Origin: an uncultured Eubacteriales bacterium
GTDB taxonomy: Bacteria > Bacillota > Clostridia > Oscillospirales > Oscillospiraceae
Assembly (NCBI GenBank): GCA_902475455.1
Contig: CABRZO010000083.1
Location: 1-10,502, forward strand
DNA: 10,502 bases
Reading direction: 5' to 3'
Positions 1 through 6,066 of the stretch are shown piece by piece (position 1 is the stretch's first letter; each line of letters starts with the position of its first letter). The notes under the pieces were generated by a model. It was not told the origin of the DNA and ran no database searches. It worked only from the letters and a program-made list of their open reading frames with translations. Made by a program: the position numbers and the translations under genes.

Positions 1-66
1 TCTCTCTCCCGCCGTGCCGTGCTGCAGGATGCTCCTGTGGACGACTATCAGGACGACGAGGAATAA
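1..66 (+). CDS. pnp: C-terminal end of upstream gene, probably polynucleotide phosphorylase (partial)
   Basis: Only the last 21 codons are present, open at the left edge and ending at TAA 64-66. The peptide starts SLSRRAVLQD and ends in an acidic tail (DDYQDDEE). The SLSRRAVL stretch resembles the last strand of the S1 RNA-binding domain at the end of Firmicutes PNPase (typically LSRKAVL), which is followed there by a charged, variable tail. PNPase is a phosphorolytic 3'-5' exoribonuclease. Another S1-domain protein could end in the same way, so the gene name is a moderate-confidence inference from a short stretch. A strong terminator lies 23 nt downstream, which fits the end of a transcription unit. 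Confidence 0.6.
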   Translation, partial: SLSRRAVLQDAPVDDYQDDEE

Positions 67-89
67 TTCTCATCTGATTTCAATGGACA

Positions 90-123
90 AAAACGGGCTG
101 GATCTTAGGATCCGGCCCGTTTT
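90..123 (+). terminator. Intrinsic terminator after the pnp-like gene
   Basis: A 15-bp stem (arms 90-104 and 109-123) with one G-T pair closes a TTAG loop. The 5' arm starts with AAAA and the 3' arm ends with TTTT, followed by CTGTTGT. The A/T ends make the hairpin nearly symmetric, so it could act on either strand, but no minus-strand gene approaches it. It separates the upstream gene from the ispD promoter. Confidence 0.9.
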
Positions 124-126
124 CTG

Positions 127-155
127 TTGTCCGGACCATTGGTTTGTGCTATCAT
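127..155 (+). promoter_or_regulatory. Candidate sigma-A promoter for ispD-ispF (extended -10)
   Basis: TTGTCC (127-132) is separated by 17 nt from TATCAT (150-155), which is preceded by TGC, giving an extended -10 (TGN). The -35 box begins 3 nt after the terminator hairpin. The predicted transcript start near 162 leaves a leader of about 65 nt, in which I see no clear riboswitch or stable fold. The rest of the 160-nt gap (67-226) holds only the terminator, this promoter and the ispD ribosome site (about 215-222). Confidence 0.55.
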
Positions 156-226
156 TTTGTCATGAGAAAACAGCAGGGAAGATAGAATAAAAAGAAAAGA
201 ACTTCCCGGGAGAAGCGAGGGATACC

Positions 227-952
227 ATGGGCTCTTTGTTTCATAAATTCAAGCGAAAACCCCAGCCCACCTGTGCCGCGGTGATCGTGGCGGCGGGTAA
301 TGCCAGCCGAATGCAGGGCGTAGACAAGATTATGGCGGAAATCGGGGACAAGCCGGTGATCGGCCATACCCTGGCCGCCTTTGAGGCATGTCCTCTGGTG
401 GGGCAGGTGGTGGTGGTAACCCGTGCCGACCTGATCATTCCCATTGGTGAGGTATGTAAAACCTACGGCTTTTCCAAGGTGACCCGGGTGGTGACCGGTG
501 GAGAGGATCGCAGCCATTCGGTGCTCATCGGGCTGAGCGAGGTGGACCAGGGAGTGGACTTTATCGCCATCCATGACGGGGCACGGCCCTTTGTCTCCCA
601 GCAGGTGCTGGAGGCTGCCATTACTACCGCCCAGAAAACCGGCGCCGCGGCACCGGCCATTCCGGTCAACGACACCATCAAAACGGCGGAACACAGCCTG
701 GTGACCGGAACGCCGGACCGCTCCAAACTCTTTGCGGTACAGACACCCCAGGTCTTTGACGCGGATCTGATCCGTGGGGCTCTGCACCACTGCATTGAAC
801 GACACATACCATTGACGGATGACTGTTCCGCTGTGGAACAGATCGGGAAGGCGGTCACCCTCACCGATGGGGACCGGAGAAACCTCAAAATTACGACCCA
901 GTTTGATCTGGTAATCGGGGAGGCGATTGCAGCATGGCAGGATGCAACATGA
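227..952 (+). CDS. ispD: 2-C-methyl-D-erythritol 4-phosphate cytidylyltransferase IspD
   Basis: IspD joins MEP and CTP to give CDP-methylerythritol plus pyrophosphate, the third step of the cytosolic MEP isoprenoid pathway. The 241-residue protein is a full-length single nucleotidyltransferase domain. The glycine-rich CTP loop VIVAAGNASRM spans residues 19-29, with Arg28 and Lys34 in the positions of the catalytic Arg/Lys pair. Further family motifs are HDGARP (116-121), PVNDTIK (146-152), QTPQVF (172-177) and TDDCSAVE (197-204). Residues 1-14 form a basic extension (HKFKRK) upstream of the first beta strand. ATG 227 follows a GAGGG ribosome site at suitable distance. Its stop overlaps the ispF start (949-952), so the two are probably translationally coupled. 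Confidence 0.96.
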   Translation: MGSLFHKFKRKPQPTCAAVIVAAGNASRMQGVDKIMAEIGDKPVIGHTLAAFEACPLVGQVVVVTRADLIIPIGEVCKTYGFSKVTRVVTGGEDRSHSVLIGLSEVDQGVDFIAIHDGARPFVSQQVLEAAITTAQKTGAAAPAIPVNDTIKTAEHSLVTGTPDRSKLFAVQTPQVFDADLIRGALHHCIERHIPLTDDCSAVEQIGKAVTLTDGDRRNLKITTQFDLVIGEAIAAWQDAT

Positions 953-1422
953 GAATTGGACAGGGCTACGATGTCCACCGGCTGGTGCCGGACCGGAAGC
1001 TGATTCTGGGTGGCGTGGAGATCCCCTATGAGAAGGGACTGCTGGGCCACTCCGATGCAGATGTGATCGTTCACGCAGTGATGGACGCCCTGCTGGGGGC
1101 TGCGGCCCTCTGGGACATCGGCCACGCCTTCCCCGACGATGACCCGGAGACGGAAGGAATCTCCAGCCTGGTGCTGTTGGGCCGGGTACGGGATATGCTG
1201 GCCCAGCGGGGATTCCGGGTGGTCAATGTGGACGGCACCATCATTGCCCAGCGCCCCAAGTTGTCCCCCCTCATTCCCGACATGCGCAAAAATATTGCCG
1301 CAGTTCTGGAAATCGAAGAGGATCGGATCAACCTGAAGGCCACCACTGAGGAGGGCCTCGGCTTCACCGGCACCGGCGAAGGGATGGCCGCCCACGCGGT
1401 GGCGCTGCTGGAACAGATTTGA
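949..1422 (+). CDS. ispF: 2-C-methyl-D-erythritol 2,4-cyclodiphosphate synthase IspF
   Basis: IspF cyclises CDP-methylerythritol 2-phosphate to MEcPP and releases CMP, a later MEP-pathway step performed by a homotrimer. From ATG 949 the protein is 157 residues, the usual length, and starts with the canonical MRIGQGYDVH. Metal ligands Asp8, His10 and His42 and the HSDAD motif (34-38) fall at the same numbers as in E. coli IspF, as does the KATTEE segment (130-135). An in-frame ATG at 934 would add five residues, but the family start and the GGCAGGA ribosome site at 936-942 favour 949. The start shares ATGA with the ispD stop. IspE, which acts between the two enzymes, is not in this window. Confidence 0.97.
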   Translation: MRIGQGYDVHRLVPDRKLILGGVEIPYEKGLLGHSDADVIVHAVMDALLGAAALWDIGHAFPDDDPETEGISSLVLLGRVRDMLAQRGFRVVNVDGTIIAQRPKLSPLIPDMRKNIAAVLEIEEDRINLKATTEEGLGFTGTGEGMAAHAVALLEQI

Positions 1423-1435
1423 ACCAAAGAGGAAA

Positions 1436-1475
1436 AACGCGGCAGGCTGCGCCCAAAGGCACAGCCTGCCGCGTT
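1436..1475 (+). other. GC-rich hairpin between ispF and the DUF3343 gene
   Basis: Perfect 14-bp arms (1436-1449 and 1462-1475) enclose a 12-nt loop that can itself form GCC/GGC pairs. The hairpin starts 13 nt after the ispF stop. It is not followed by a T-run (the next bases are CACGCCCGGC), so it is not a textbook intrinsic terminator. It may be a weak terminator, a pause site, or a 3'-end stabiliser for the ispDF transcript. I see no good promoter between it and the next gene. Confidence 0.7.
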
Positions 1476-1507
1476 CACGCCCGGCGGTCTTGGTCATAAA
1501 CTGGGGC

Positions 1508-1513
1508 AGGAGG
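1508..1513 (+). promoter_or_regulatory. Ribosome binding site that fixes the DUF3343 start
   Basis: A perfect AGGAGG lies 9 nt before ATG 1523. It rules in this start over an upstream in-frame TTG at 1490, which has no ribosome site and would add 11 residues unlike the family N-terminus. Confidence 0.85.
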
Positions 1514-1522
1514 CGCATTTTT

Positions 1523-1777
1523 ATGGTTTATTATCTGATTGTTTGCCGTTCTCTGACATATGCGCAGAGAACGGCCGCGGTCCTGGAACGGGCCGGTATT
1601 TCAGCGCATATTCTTCGTTCCCCCAAAAGCATCTCCACCGAGGGATGCAGCCATTCCGTCAAAGTGTCCCAGCGCAGCCTGAGCTCTGCACTGGTGGTGT
1701 TAAAGAAAGTCGGATTGAATCCCGAGCGGGTGTATATCACCTCTGGCGATGGCAGCTATCGTGAGGTGAGCCTGTGA
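1523..1777 (+). CDS. DUF3343 family small protein (putative Se/S carrier-like)
   Basis: This 84-residue protein begins MVYYLIVCRS, has an amphipathic helix rich in Ala/Arg (about 13-25), and then the P-x-x-I-S-x-x-C segment (PKSISTEGCSHSVKV, residues 34-48). That pattern is typical of DUF3343, which Pfam describes as putative Se/S carrier-like. Cys8 and Cys42 are its only cysteines, and Cys42 sits at the conserved position that could carry a persulfide or selenide. Its stop overlaps the GTG start of the next gene, a cysteine desulfurase-like enzyme (GTGA, 1774-1777). That context supports a sulfur or selenium relay from enzyme to carrier. Family membership is fairly secure; biochemical function is inferred from the family label and the neighbour only. 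Confidence 0.8.
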   Translation: MVYYLIVCRSLTYAQRTAAVLERAGISAHILRSPKSISTEGCSHSVKVSQRSLSSALVVLKKVGLNPERVYITSGDGSYREVSL

Positions 1778-2913
1778 TCTATTTTGACAGTGCGGCGACT
1801 ACGCTGCAAAAACCCCCCGCCGTCCCCACAGCGGTGGCCCGGGCCATCCGACAGTGTTCCAGCCCGGGTCGGGGAGATTCCGCCGCCTCCCGCCGGGCGG
1901 AACAGGTTATGTACTCCTGCCGTACGGAGCTGATGGAACTGTTCGAGGTGTCCGGTCCGGAACAGGTAGTCTTTACCCTTAACGCCACCCACGCCCTCAA
2001 TCTTGCCATTCGCACCCTGGTCCATCCAGGGGATACGGTGTTGATCTCCGGATGGGAACACAACGCGGTGACCCGCACCCTGGCCTCCATTCCGGAGGTA
2101 ACGATTCTGGTGGCGGAGGCGCCCCTCTTCGACGATGCAGAAACCCTCAATGCCTTCCAGCGTGGGCTGCAGCAACGGCCTTCCGCGGTGGTCTGTACCT
2201 GTGTTTCCAACGTGTTCGGCTATGTGCTGCCCGTTGAGGAGATTTCCGCCGCATGCCGCCGGCAAAAGGTCCCCCTGATCCTGGACGCCTCTCAGGCCGC
2301 GGGATGTCTGCCCCTGTCCATGGAGGCGCTGGGGGCGGCTTATATGGCCTTTCCAGGCCATAAAGGGCTGTACGGCCCTCAGGGCACCGGAGTGCTGCTC
2401 TGCGGTCAGGAACTGGAGCCCCTGGCCCCGGTCCTCACCGGCGGGACAGGCAGCGAATCCCTGCGGCAGGAGATGCCTCTGTTCTTACCCGACCGGGGAG
2501 AGGCGGGAACCCAAAACGTGGCGGGGGTGGCGGGGCTGCTGGAAGGTGTGCGCTTTGTCCGCCGCACCGGAGTGGAGCGGATCGCCCGGCACGAGCGACA
2601 GCTGCTGGCACGATTGACCCAGGGCCTTCAGTCCATGCCGGAGGTCCGGATATTTACCACGAACAAGGAAAACCAAACCGGCGTGCTCTCCTTTGTCTGT
2701 CCCGGAATGGACTGCCAATCTCTGGCAGAGGAGTTGGGGGGACGGGGCATCGCTGTTCGGGGCGGTCTGCATTGTGCCCCCCGGGCGCACCAGTCGGCGG
2801 GCACACTGGACACCGGAACCGTGCGCATCAGTTTTTCCGCCTTTAACACCCCGGGGGAAGTGGATGCCTTTCTTAAGGTTTTGAAACAGATTGTTCATCA
2901 CAAATTAACATAA
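1774..2913 (+). CDS. Class-V aminotransferase, cysteine desulfurase family (EF2568-like)
   Basis: This 379-residue fold-type I PLP enzyme probably removes sulfur from cysteine (or selenium from selenocysteine) as an enzyme-bound persulfide. The N-terminus IYFDSAATT is the hallmark of the family. WEHN (94-97) stacks on PLP, DASQ (171-174) contacts the PLP nitrogen, and GHKGLYGPQGTG (195-206) holds the Schiff-base Lys197. The active-site Cys334 lies in RGGLHCAP (329-336), followed by GTVRISFSAFNT (348-359). It resembles the SufS-like subgroup annotated as cysteine desulfurase family protein (EF2568 type), not IscS. The GTG start at 1774 is chosen because the family motif begins at once and a GAGGTGAG site precedes it. 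No suf or isc genes are nearby, so the sulfur acceptor is most simply the coupled DUF3343 protein. Confidence 0.88.
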   Translation: MIYFDSAATTLQKPPAVPTAVARAIRQCSSPGRGDSAASRRAEQVMYSCRTELMELFEVSGPEQVVFTLNATHALNLAIRTLVHPGDTVLISGWEHNAVTRTLASIPEVTILVAEAPLFDDAETLNAFQRGLQQRPSAVVCTCVSNVFGYVLPVEEISAACRRQKVPLILDASQAAGCLPLSMEALGAAYMAFPGHKGLYGPQGTGVLLCGQELEPLAPVLTGGTGSESLRQEMPLFLPDRGEAGTQNVAGVAGLLEGVRFVRRTGVERIARHERQLLARLTQGLQSMPEVRIFTTNKENQTGVLSFVCPGMDCQSLAEELGGRGIAVRGGLHCAPRAHQSAGTLDTGTVRISFSAFNTPGEVDAFLKVLKQIVHHKLT

Positions 2914-2929
2914 ATATCCCTATCTTTGC

Positions 2930-2947
2930 TTGCCATGGTTCTGGCAA
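2930..2947. repeat. Inverted repeat overlapping the cdaA promoter -35 box
   Basis: TTGCCA and TGGCAA form a perfect 6+6 palindrome with a 6-nt centre. The left arm is exactly the -35 hexamer and the right arm lies in the spacer, so a dimeric protein bound here would block RNA polymerase. It may be chance, since short palindromes are common. No regulator gene is adjacent. Confidence 0.4.
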
Positions 2948-2958
2948 TGCGATATAAT
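2930..2958 (+). promoter_or_regulatory. Strong sigma-A promoter for the cdaA operon
   Basis: TTGCCA (2930-2935, 5 of 6 consensus), a 17-nt spacer and a perfect TATAAT (2953-2958) lie just after the preceding stop at 2913. The predicted start near 2965 gives a leader of about 60 nt, ending in the ribosome site AGGGGGGAG (3015-3023) before ATG 3028. The leader is too short for a ydaO-type c-di-AMP riboswitch. No intrinsic terminator was found between 2913 and this promoter. Confidence 0.8.
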
Positions 2959-3027
2959 GAATAGAATGAAATTATTATGGGTTTGTAGCGCTGTCAAAGG
3001 CGTTCAGATAGGATAGGGGGGAGCGCA

Positions 3028-3906
3028 ATGGGCTTGATTGCGCACTATGCAAATATCTGCCTCAGATATATCCAGATGATCAAAATCACAGACATCATCG
3101 ATATGGCCATCATCGCCTATATCTTTTATCGTCTGCTATTATTAACCAAAAAATCCCGGTCGGGCCAGGTGCTGAAGGGCATTGTCCTGGTACTGCTGGC
3201 CCTGGCCGTGGCCTATTACTGCAGATTGTATGTGCTGTACTACATCCTGCGGGGAGCGGTGGAAATCGGCTTCCTGGCGCTGATTGTGGTGTTCCAGCCG
3301 GAGATCCGGCGCTTTTTGGAGCAGGTGGGCAGCAAAGGCTTCGGCAAGCTGCTGGCACCTCAGGCAAAAACCAACCAGACCGAACGGGCCATCCTCCAGA
3401 CCGTAGACGCCTTCGCCTCCATGTCCAAGGATCGCATTGGCGCACTGGTGGTATTTGAGCGCATGACCATTTTGGACGACTGCGTCAAATCCGGTACCGT
3501 GGTGGACGCAGAGGTCTCCAGTGAACTGCTGAAGAACATTTTCTGGCCCAAGGCCCCGCTGCATGACGGCGCAGTCATCATCCGCAACAGCCGGGTTTTG
3601 AGCGCCGGCTGCGTGCTGCCTCTGACTGGAAACCTGAACGTCAGCCGGGATCTGGGCACCCGGCACCGGGCCGGCATCGGCGTCAGTGAGCATTCTGACG
3701 CGGTGGTGGCCATTGTCTCCGAGGAGACCGGCGCCATTTCCGTGGCGGTGGGTGGCATGCTCAAACGCCATCTCTCCCTGGAGACCTTGGAGCGCCTGCT
3801 CCGTAATGAGCTGATTCCCGCGGAGGAACAGAACACCCGCAAGCGCTCTCTGTTTGATTTCCTGCATCGAAAGAAAGGGGAAGGGGGCGACGATCATGCG
3901 GAATAA
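3028..3906 (+). CDS. cdaA: Diadenylate cyclase CdaA (c-di-AMP synthase)
   Basis: CdaA condenses two ATP into cyclic di-AMP at the membrane; c-di-AMP controls potassium and osmolyte transport and cell-wall homeostasis in Firmicutes. The 292-residue protein has three hydrophobic segments near the N-terminus (about 22-40, 47-66 and 68-89), a short linker, and the DAC domain from about 118 to 255. The two catalytic signatures are intact: LHDGAVI (178-184; Asp180-Gly181-Ala182) and TRHRAGIG (211-218; Arg212-His213-Arg214). The C-terminal 30 residues are charged and variable. A later in-frame Met17 is possible, but ATG 3028 has the better ribosome site and matches the usual N-terminal length. It is first in its operon and overlaps cdaR by 11 nt, the standard arrangement with its regulator. 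Confidence 0.97.
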   Translation: MGLIAHYANICLRYIQMIKITDIIDMAIIAYIFYRLLLLTKKSRSGQVLKGIVLVLLALAVAYYCRLYVLYYILRGAVEIGFLALIVVFQPEIRRFLEQVGSKGFGKLLAPQAKTNQTERAILQTVDAFASMSKDRIGALVVFERMTILDDCVKSGTVVDAEVSSELLKNIFWPKAPLHDGAVIIRNSRVLSAGCVLPLTGNLNVSRDLGTRHRAGIGVSEHSDAVVAIVSEETGAISVAVGGMLKRHLSLETLERLLRNELIPAEEQNTRKRSLFDFLHRKKGEGGDDHAE

Positions 3907-5155
3907 TCTGTGGGAAAAGCTCAGCAACAGCAAGGTTTTCTACATGATCCTGGCCATCGCCTGTTCCGTGGCCCTCTGGCTGTATATCGACATTGTGGAG
4001 GCCCCCAAAAGCACCACCACTGTCTACAATATTCCCGTCACCTTTATCGGTGAGGATGAGCTTGCTGACGACGGGCTGATGATCACCTCCGGAAAGGATA
4101 CCACCGTCACCCTGAAGTTGGAGGGCCCCCGCTCTGCCATCTCCCAGGTGAACCGGAACAATATCATCATCACTGTCCGGGCCGATTCCCAAATCAGCGG
4201 TGAAGGACATTACAGCCTGTATTACGAGGAGAATTTGCCCAGCTCCGTCTCCACAAAGCTGCGAGTAGTGGAACGCAGTGTCTCCACCATAGACGTGGAT
4301 GTGGTGGAAATGCTGTCCAAGACCGTGGAAATCCAGGGCCAATTCGTGGGCACTGCCGTGGAAGGGGCCCGTATCAGCGATACCGACTTTGAATTTGAGC
4401 AGAAGGAAGTCACCGTCAGCGGCGAGCGAAGCCTGGTGGAACAGGTGGATCACGCTTTGGTGACGTTGGACGTGGAAGATTTGAGCTCTACCTGGTCCGG
4501 GGATCTGCCCATCACCCTGGTGGACGCCGAAGGTAATGCGGTGGACATGACCAACCTCACCTGTGATATTACGGAGGTCTACACCATTTTCCCGGTCCAG
4601 ATCGTGAAGGAAGTCCCCCTGACAGTGGAGTATACCTCCGGCGGCGGCGCCACCAGTGCTAACGCCACCACCATGATTGATCCGGAAACCGTCACTATCT
4701 CCGGTACGCCGGAGCGGCTGGAGGAGATCGATTCCATCAGCCTTGGCACCATCGACCTGTCCCAGATCGTCACCTCCGAGGTGTTGAATCTGGATATCCC
4801 TCTGCCGGAGGGCGTGTCCATCATCAGCGGCATCACTACGGCCCAGGTGACAGTGTCCATGACCGGTCTGACCACCAGAGTGGTACAGACCTCGGATATT
4901 GAACTGATCAACGTTCCCGAGGACCTGGGCAATGTGGAATTGGTCACCGAGGCACTGGAGGTTCGGATCCGCGGCGCATCCAGCACCATGGAACTGGTCC
5001 AGGATCAGGATGTCTATGTGATTGTCGACCTGGCGGACCTGGACGAAAGCGCCCAGGGCACCCGCACCCTGCCTGCCAAGGTGGGGGTCCGGGGCTTTGC
5101 GGACGTAGGCGCTGTGGGCGAATACCAGGTTGTGGTCAATATTACCGGGTCATAA
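3896..5155 (+). CDS. cdaR: YbbR-domain protein, CdaA regulator CdaR
   Basis: The 419-residue protein has one N-terminal membrane anchor (residues 13-32) and an extracytoplasmic region of about four YbbR repeats (roughly 40-140, 144-236, 238-328 and 330-419). These show recurring beta strands such as VTVSGERSLVEQV, VTISGTPERLEEI and VRIRGASSTMELV. CdaR proteins bind CdaA at the membrane and modulate c-di-AMP synthesis. ATG 3896 is chosen because it directly precedes the anchor and follows a purine-rich site (3875-3887). An upstream in-frame TTG at 3854 lies well inside cdaA. The 11-nt overlap with cdaA indicates coupled translation. In many Firmicutes glmM comes next; here a DUF5685 gene starts 8 nt after the stop. 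Confidence 0.94.
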   Translation: MRNNLWEKLSNSKVFYMILAIACSVALWLYIDIVEAPKSTTTVYNIPVTFIGEDELADDGLMITSGKDTTVTLKLEGPRSAISQVNRNNIIITVRADSQISGEGHYSLYYEENLPSSVSTKLRVVERSVSTIDVDVVEMLSKTVEIQGQFVGTAVEGARISDTDFEFEQKEVTVSGERSLVEQVDHALVTLDVEDLSSTWSGDLPITLVDAEGNAVDMTNLTCDITEVYTIFPVQIVKEVPLTVEYTSGGGATSANATTMIDPETVTISGTPERLEEIDSISLGTIDLSQIVTSEVLNLDIPLPEGVSIISGITTAQVTVSMTGLTTRVVQTSDIELINVPEDLGNVELVTEALEVRIRGASSTMELVQDQDVYVIVDLADLDESAQGTRTLPAKVGVRGFADVGAVGEYQVVVNITGS

Positions 5156-5163
5156 TTGAAGCA

Positions 5164-6066
5164 ATGTTTGGTTATGTGTTGCCCGTACGGGAAAAACTGA
5201 CAGCACAACAGTGGCAGGATTATCGGGCCGCCTATTGCGGCCTGTGCCACACGCTGAAGGAACGCTACGGTTTTCTGGCCAGATTCCTACTGAACTATGA
5301 CTTCACCTTTTTGGCTCTGCTGCTGCGGCGGGAGGAGGAAGCGCCCTGTGTCTCTTGTCGACGCTGTGTCTCCGCTCCGTTGCGGGGCAGAGATGCCAGT
5401 GAGCCAGATTCCTCCCTGGAGGCCGCCGCGGATATTTCCGTGCTGCTGATCTACTGGAAGCTGAAGGATCAACTGGTGGACGAGCGGGGACTGCGCCGGA
5501 TTCCGGCCCTGGTTCTGCTGGCCCTCTTTCAGGGAGTGTTCCGCCGGGGACGGGAACAGAATCCCGCCCTTCACCAGAAGATCGGGCGGAGATTATCCCG
5601 CTTGCAGCAGTTGGAACAAGAGGGCTGCAGTTCCATTGACCGCATGGCAGAGCAGTTTGCCCTGATTATGACGGCCATGGTGCCCCAGGATTGGGACGAG
5701 CCCGCCCGCCGGGTGATGGAGCAGCTGCTCTATCACCTGGGCCGCTGGATCTATCTGATCGACGCCTGGGACGATCTGGATGAGGATTTGAAGCGCAACC
5801 GCTACAATCCTGTGGCCAGCCGGTACCAGCTCACCGCCGCCACATCCCCGGAAGTCCGGGAGGAAGCCCGGCAAAGCATGGAACGGACGGTGTGCCACTC
5901 GGAAAATCTGGCCATTTCCGCCTTCCACCTTGAAACCATCGGATACCACACCCCTGTGGTTGAGAATATACTCTGCGCCGGTTTGCAGAGTGTCAGACAT
6001 TTGGTCTTTTCCGGAGAATGGAAAAAATACCGCAAACAAAAGAAACAGGAGTTAAAGCAAACATGA
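5164..6066 (+). CDS. DUF5685 family protein of unknown function
   Basis: This 300-residue protein is mostly helical, without a signal peptide or clear membrane span, and begins with the family hallmark MFGYVLP. A CGLC motif (Cys25, Cys28) and a CVSCRRC cluster (Cys62, Cys65, Cys68) suggest metal binding or redox chemistry. Two Asp-rich helices stand out: AADISVLLIYWKLKDQLVDE (88-107), ending in a D-Q-x-x-D pattern, and the second at about 192-216 with IDAWDDLDED (199-208) followed by RNRYNP. Their spacing vaguely recalls the two Asp-rich helices of class I isoprenoid synthases, but I see no further support and do not assign that function. The gene starts 8 nt after cdaR with a weak ribosome site, and its stop overlaps the J-domain gene (ATGA, 6063-6066). 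I recognise the family, not its role. Confidence 0.85.
   Translation: MFGYVLPVREKLTAQQWQDYRAAYCGLCHTLKERYGFLARFLLNYDFTFLALLLRREEEAPCVSCRRCVSAPLRGRDASEPDSSLEAAADISVLLIYWKLKDQLVDERGLRRIPALVLLALFQGVFRRGREQNPALHQKIGRRLSRLQQLEQEGCSSIDRMAEQFALIMTAMVPQDWDEPARRVMEQLLYHLGRWIYLIDAWDDLDEDLKRNRYNPVASRYQLTAATSPEVREEARQSMERTVCHSENLAISAFHLETIGYHTPVVENILCAGLQSVRHLVFSGEWKKYRKQKKQELKQT

Noticed and set aside
949..952. Possible fused IspDF protein
   Set aside because: TGA at 950-952 ends ispD in a different frame from ispF, so they are two separate proteins with a stop/start overlap.
463..1518. Long minus-strand open frame (351 codons) across ispD and ispF
   Set aside because: It lies wholly antisense to two enzymes with intact motifs. 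Its translation is low-complexity and rich in Gln, His, Gly and Arg, as expected from the complement of GC-rich codons, and it has no family motif.
2965..3027. c-di-AMP (ydaO-type) riboswitch in the cdaA leader
   Set aside because: The predicted leader is only about 60 nt, shorter than that riboswitch class, and shows no matching core or terminator.
3142..3933. Minus-strand open frame (263 codons) antisense to cdaA
   Set aside because: The cdaA frame has intact DGA and RHR motifs. The antisense product is compositionally biased and has no convincing ribosome site.
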